This document shows, one piece after another, positions 39,738 through 42,903 of a stretch of DNA of 42,903 bases. Each line of letters begins with the position of its first letter. Within the stretch, counting starts at the first letter, position 1. Under the pieces are notes generated by a model. The model did not search any database. It was not told where the DNA came from and saw only the letters and a list, made by a program, of their open reading frames with translations. The DNA is from Saccharicrinis sp. (lineage in GTDB: Bacteria; Bacteroidota; Bacteroidia; Bacteroidales; Marinilabiliaceae): positions 1 to 42,903 of the forward strand of contig JAGXIO010000012.1 in assembly GCA_024635555.1 (NCBI GenBank), given 5' to 3'. The position numbers were made by a program, and so were the translations under genes.

Positions 39738-41288
39738 TTATTTCAAATCTAATTGCTGAATATCTGAAAATTCCTCACCACGCAAGGTTTTAAATGTTTC
39801 AAGCATTTCCTTTAATTTTTCAGGTTTGGATTCTGCCTGGTTTTGTTGCTGACCTATATCCTCTTTCAAATTATAAAGTTGATATTCCTCCGCGTTACCC
39901 AACTCAATGTTTACAAGCTCCTTAATTGACTCCCCTTTGTAAGGTGGGATCATTATCCAATCGCCTTTGCGGAGCGCAGTGCGTGAGGTGGCCTCTAAAA
40001 TCAGGGCATCCCGACCTTCGTCGCTTTTGCCCATTAAAACATCCAACAGATCCTGGCTATCGGTAGTATTCTCCTCTACTCCAACCAATTTTGCAATTGA
40101 AGCCAACAGATCCATCTGGCAAACCAAAGCATCAGAAACTTTAGGTTCAATTTTACCTTTCCAATAGGTGACAAATGGTACCCGTGTGCCTGCTTCGAAT
40201 AAACTGTATTTACCACCGCGGAGAGGGCCGGTTGGCCTATGTTTGCCTAATTTTTCAACAGCATCGTCGTAATAACCATCGTTCAGCACAGGGCCATTAT
40301 CGCTTGAAAAGACAATCAAGGTGTTTTCGAGCAAACCTTCTTCATCCAGTGTTTTTATAAATTCGCCAATGCACCAATCTGCTTCAAGAATGGCATCGCC
40401 ACGTGGCCCCATTCCTGATGAACCTACAAACCTTGGGTTTGGTGTTCTTGGAACGTGAGGTTGCTGCAATGCATAGTATAAAAAGAAAGGTTCATCTTTG
40501 TGAGCTTTTACCCAGTTTTTGGCTTTATCCAGAAAATGATCGGCCATATCCACATCACTCCATTTGGCCGATTGACCGCCCTTCATGAACCCAATTCGCG
40601 GAATACCATTTACAATACTGTTGTTGTGCCCGTGGTGCCACTTCATCGTTGTTAATTCAGGGTTATCCTTTCCGGTAGGCTCTCCTTCAAAGTTGTGTTT
40701 ATAACTGACTTCTATGGGATCATTCGGGTCGAGATTATCCACATAACCATTGTCGATATAAACGGTTGGAACCCGGTCCTGGGTAGCTGCCAGAATATAG
40801 GCATAATCAAATCCGATTTCATTAGGGCCGGGTGTTACATGTGTGTTCCAATCGGTATCACCGGTGCCCAAACCCAAATGCCACTTTCCAACAACCGCAG
40901 TTTGGTAGCCTTTCTTTTTAAGCATTTTCGGGATTGTTACCTGAGCTGTATCGATAATCAGTGGAGCTGTGCCTGGTAGAATTTTAGCGTCCTCGTTACG
41001 CCAGGGATAAACCCCGGTAAGCAAGCCATAGCGACTCGGTGTACAGGTAGCCGAAGTGGCATAACCATTGGTAAAACGTACACCACCATTGGCCAAAGCG
41101 TCCATATTGGGGGTTTTGATTTCGGTAGCGCCATAAGCGCTAACATCTCCATATCCCAAATCATCGAGGTAAATGACTACTATATTGGGTTGTTTTGCTT
41201 GCACTGATTCTTTTTTTGCAGAACTACATGAGGCAATTGCTGCCAGACATATCGTGCTTAGAAGCAAATTTTTCATTTTATTTTTCAT
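39738..41288 (-). CDS. Family S1 sulfatase (arylsulfatase-like), lipoprotein
   Basis: This 516-residue protein has a leader ending at Cys21 (AIASC). QPNIVVIYLDDLGYGDVSAY (33-52) is the first metal site, and the formylglycine motif is canonical C82-T-P-S-R86 followed by YGLLTG. VVGKWHLGLG and LIVFSSDNGP are further active-site segments. It differs clearly from the other sulfatase here (CCPTR), so a different sulfate position or sugar is likely. The start lies in a tandem repeat that supplies two possible ATG codons, 12 bases apart (41288 and 41276). Either gives a workable signal peptide. Confidence 0.93.
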   Translation of the reverse strand: MKNKMKNLLLSTICLAAIASCSSAKKESVQAKQPNIVVIYLDDLGYGDVSAYGATEIKTPNMDALANGGVRFTNGYATSATCTPSRYGLLTGVYPWRNEDAKILPGTAPLIIDTAQVTIPKMLKKKGYQTAVVGKWHLGLGTGDTDWNTHVTPGPNEIGFDYAYILAATQDRVPTVYIDNGYVDNLDPNDPIEVSYKHNFEGEPTGKDNPELTTMKWHHGHNNSIVNGIPRIGFMKGGQSAKWSDVDMADHFLDKAKNWVKAHKDEPFFLYYALQQPHVPRTPNPRFVGSSGMGPRGDAILEADWCIGEFIKTLDEEGLLENTLIVFSSDNGPVLNDGYYDDAVEKLGKHRPTGPLRGGKYSLFEAGTRVPFVTYWKGKIEPKVSDALVCQMDLLASIAKLVGVEENTTDSQDLLDVLMGKSDEGRDALILEATSRTALRKGDWIMIPPYKGESIKELVNIELGNAEEYQLYNLKEDIGQQQNQAESKPEKLKEMLETFKTLRGEEFSDIQQLDLK

Positions 41289-41345
41289 TTTATTTGTGAT
41301 TTTGTTTATGATTTTGTTTATGATTTTGATTATGATTTTGTTTGT
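41274..41345. repeat. Six 12-bp tandem repeats spanning the sulfatase start
   Basis: On the plus strand the units are CATTTTATTTTT, CATTTTATTTGT, two copies of GATTTTGTTTAT, GATTTTGATTAT and GATTTTGTTTGT, each 12 bases and separated by a few substitutions. The first two carry the alternative start codons of the sulfatase; the other four are its untranslated leader. A 12-base unit keeps the frame, so changes in copy number would alter leader length rather than frame. Confidence 0.8.
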
Positions 41346-41368
41346 GCTTTTTTAATTGCGCAGGATCT

Positions 41369-42677
41369 TTAACTTTCACCGTCCTGTTCAACATTAAATC
41401 CTGACGAATCATTCAGTTTTTGACTACCATACACATTCCAACCATTTTTTATTTTATTATATAGGTCAGAGGCCCGTATTGTATCATCAATCCATTGAAA
41501 TTGTCCACCCGTGGGACCTTTGTGTTGGTAATTATGCATTTCATTCGTAATTTCTTCTATCGAGGTCAATCCTTCATTTGCAATAGTTTTAACTTTAGCA
41601 TTAGTGGTATCGTTAAGATATGTCCTAAAACCAAAATATGCTTTAGCTCCAGCAAGATACAGTTTTGATGTTAAATAAGTTCTTTCATAGAGTTGCAATA
41701 ACTCTTGATATTCAGATTGATCGGATACCAAGGATTGTACTTTTTTTATTTCGTTCACTGCCCAAAGAGCTTTTTTAACTCCGTACTCTTTTTCGGTAAT
41801 TATATATTCCAGATATTTTTCATTCATTTTATCCTCGGGCGAAAGCCACATGTTATCTATAACCCATGGTGCTTCTTGATATAATACAGTCATTTCACCA
41901 TCTTTTGTTTTTTTTGTTTTATATCTCGCAGGTGAGAGATGTTCTACTACATCTTTCCAGTAATGAAATGTTTCATTTATTCCATGACCCACTGATATTA
42001 CCGGATTTTTCAACCATTTACCACTACAATGTCTTCCATATATTGAAGGATAATCTAACTCAAAACGACTGTGCGAGGTCATATTTAATCCTAAAGTGTA
42101 AAAAACTGATAATAAAATATCATCTGTTTCCATAAATACTGGCGTTAAAATATCTACGGTTTCTTTTCCGTATTTTTCATGAATGAACTCCTCTACAATA
42201 GTTTTAGTATTTAAAGTAGTGTCTTCCGCAATTCTTTTTAATGCATATAAATTCACTTCTGTAGCTTGTCCAATATTTTGTGTTTGTCCATATCTGTCAG
42301 TTCTGGCAACATAACCAATCACATTTTTTTGTTTTGAATTCTTCTGGATAATAATCTAAATCATATAATGAATGATCCCAAACAAAAACTTTAGCTATTC
42401 CTGCTTTGTGGGCTTTGTCTATTATTTGCCTTGTTTCCCGAAGCCTTTGTGCACTCCTTACATCCTTCAGATCCATAATCAATTGATGCGATAATTGTAA
42501 GTGGTTAATCCCGTATTGATCAGCCTTATTTATGGCAATATTTGCTTTCGATGTATCATTTGATAATATATTCCAACCTCTAACTGCCGGGGTAACTAGA
42601 TTTGTATTTTTGTTGTGATGTTTTGAACATCCCCAAAAAATAATAACAGTGAATAATATTGTAAAAAGTTTCGACAT
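41369..42677 (-). pseudogene. Second copy of the unassigned TIM-barrel-like lipoprotein, internally deleted and frameshifted
   Basis: The N-terminal part starts at an ATG at 42677 (lipoprotein leader, IIFWGC) and aligns with the intact protein at 26144-27919 (VRGWNILSNDTSKANIAINK, HLQLSHQLIMDLKDVR, FVWDHSLYDLDYYPEEFKT). It then jumps, in another frame, to VIGYVARTDRYG and aligns to the C terminus. Residues equivalent to about 119-288 of the intact protein (about 510 bases) are missing. The junction is an A-rich run (AAAACAAAAAAATGTG, about 42324-42340), which suggests deletion between short A-rich repeats. All candidate catalytic residues are lost. Divergence in the aligned parts shows an old duplication, not a recent copy. 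Confidence 0.88.
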
Positions 42678-42903
42678 TATATTTTTTTTATGGTTGACAA
42701 CGGTCTGAATATGGGGCGTTGGGCATTCCAAAACACTTCCGTATCAAACCGCAATAAATTTTATTAAATGTATTTACTTCCAAAATCTTAACCATCTGCC
42801 CAATGACCTATATTTATTGGCAATAGTTAATTTGTAATCTGCTGAGTACCTTTTTTAATTTGATATTTTTTGTTGTTTATTATAAGTGTATATTTTTGAT
42901 TAC

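Noticed and set aside
42297-42731. Two separate small genes at the right end of the window
   Set aside because: Both align to one protein (the intact copy at 26144-27919) on either side of a deletion, so they are one broken gene.

Overview
The window looks like an accessory polysaccharide-utilisation region from an AT-rich Bacteroidota genome, probably a marine or sediment member of the Marinilabiliales/Prolixibacteraceae type. The reasons are the many secreted or lipoprotein glycosidases, two sulfatases, a TAnnTTTG-type -7 box, and weak Shine-Dalgarno signals. The genus cannot be fixed from the sequence. No SusC/SusD pair, hybrid two-component regulator or RNA gene is visible.

Layout. (a) 1-803 is the 5' part of a PL8-type lyase cut by the window edge. 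(b) 1078-9318: a frameshifted IS630 relic runs into the 3' end of a PL1 pectate lyase, followed (all minus strand) by GH105, GH28, a 5' sulfatase relic and a GH2 beta-galactosidase. (c) 9541-10258: terminators, a 3' gene relic and an AlbA_2-domain relic. (d) 10268-21869: a minus-strand cluster reading SSS symporter, FAD-dependent oxidoreductase, GH2 (glucuronidase-like), GH97, and a large unassigned secreted protein. A divergent LacI-type regulator (22077-23093) is separated from it by two near-identical 22-bp palindromes. (e) 23100-24540: gene debris (GH2 5' end, an unknown 3' end, a transposase tail, an ECF sigma factor with a nonsense codon) and a long inverted repeat. (f) 24633-27919: a plus-strand pair, a divergent GH28-like lipoprotein and an unassigned TIM-barrel-like lipoprotein. 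(g) 28238-42677, minus strand: ISL3 relic, two GH2 enzymes, sulfatase, GH29 fucosidase, beta-helix relic, second sulfatase, and an internally deleted second copy of the unassigned lipoprotein.

How it may work together (inference). PL1, GH28 and GH105 are a classical set for a galacturonic-acid-rich polymer: lyase, polygalacturonase, and unsaturated-uronyl hydrolase. Four intact GH2 enzymes, GH97 and GH29 would remove beta-galactosyl or beta-uronyl, alpha-galactosyl or alpha-glucosyl, and fucosyl decorations, and the sulfatases would remove sulfate. This suggests a sulfated, branched pectin-like or arabinogalactan-like substrate. The symporter and cytoplasmic FAD oxidoreductase, under the LacI-type regulator, would import and process a released product.

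The most striking property is decay. About fourteen pieces of broken genes lie between intact ones, mostly in the same orientation. They include a C-terminal-domain copy of the unassigned 951-aa protein and a second copy of the unassigned lipoprotein that has lost about 170 residues. Two protein families here could not be placed in any glycosidase family by eye and are the best candidates for undescribed activities.
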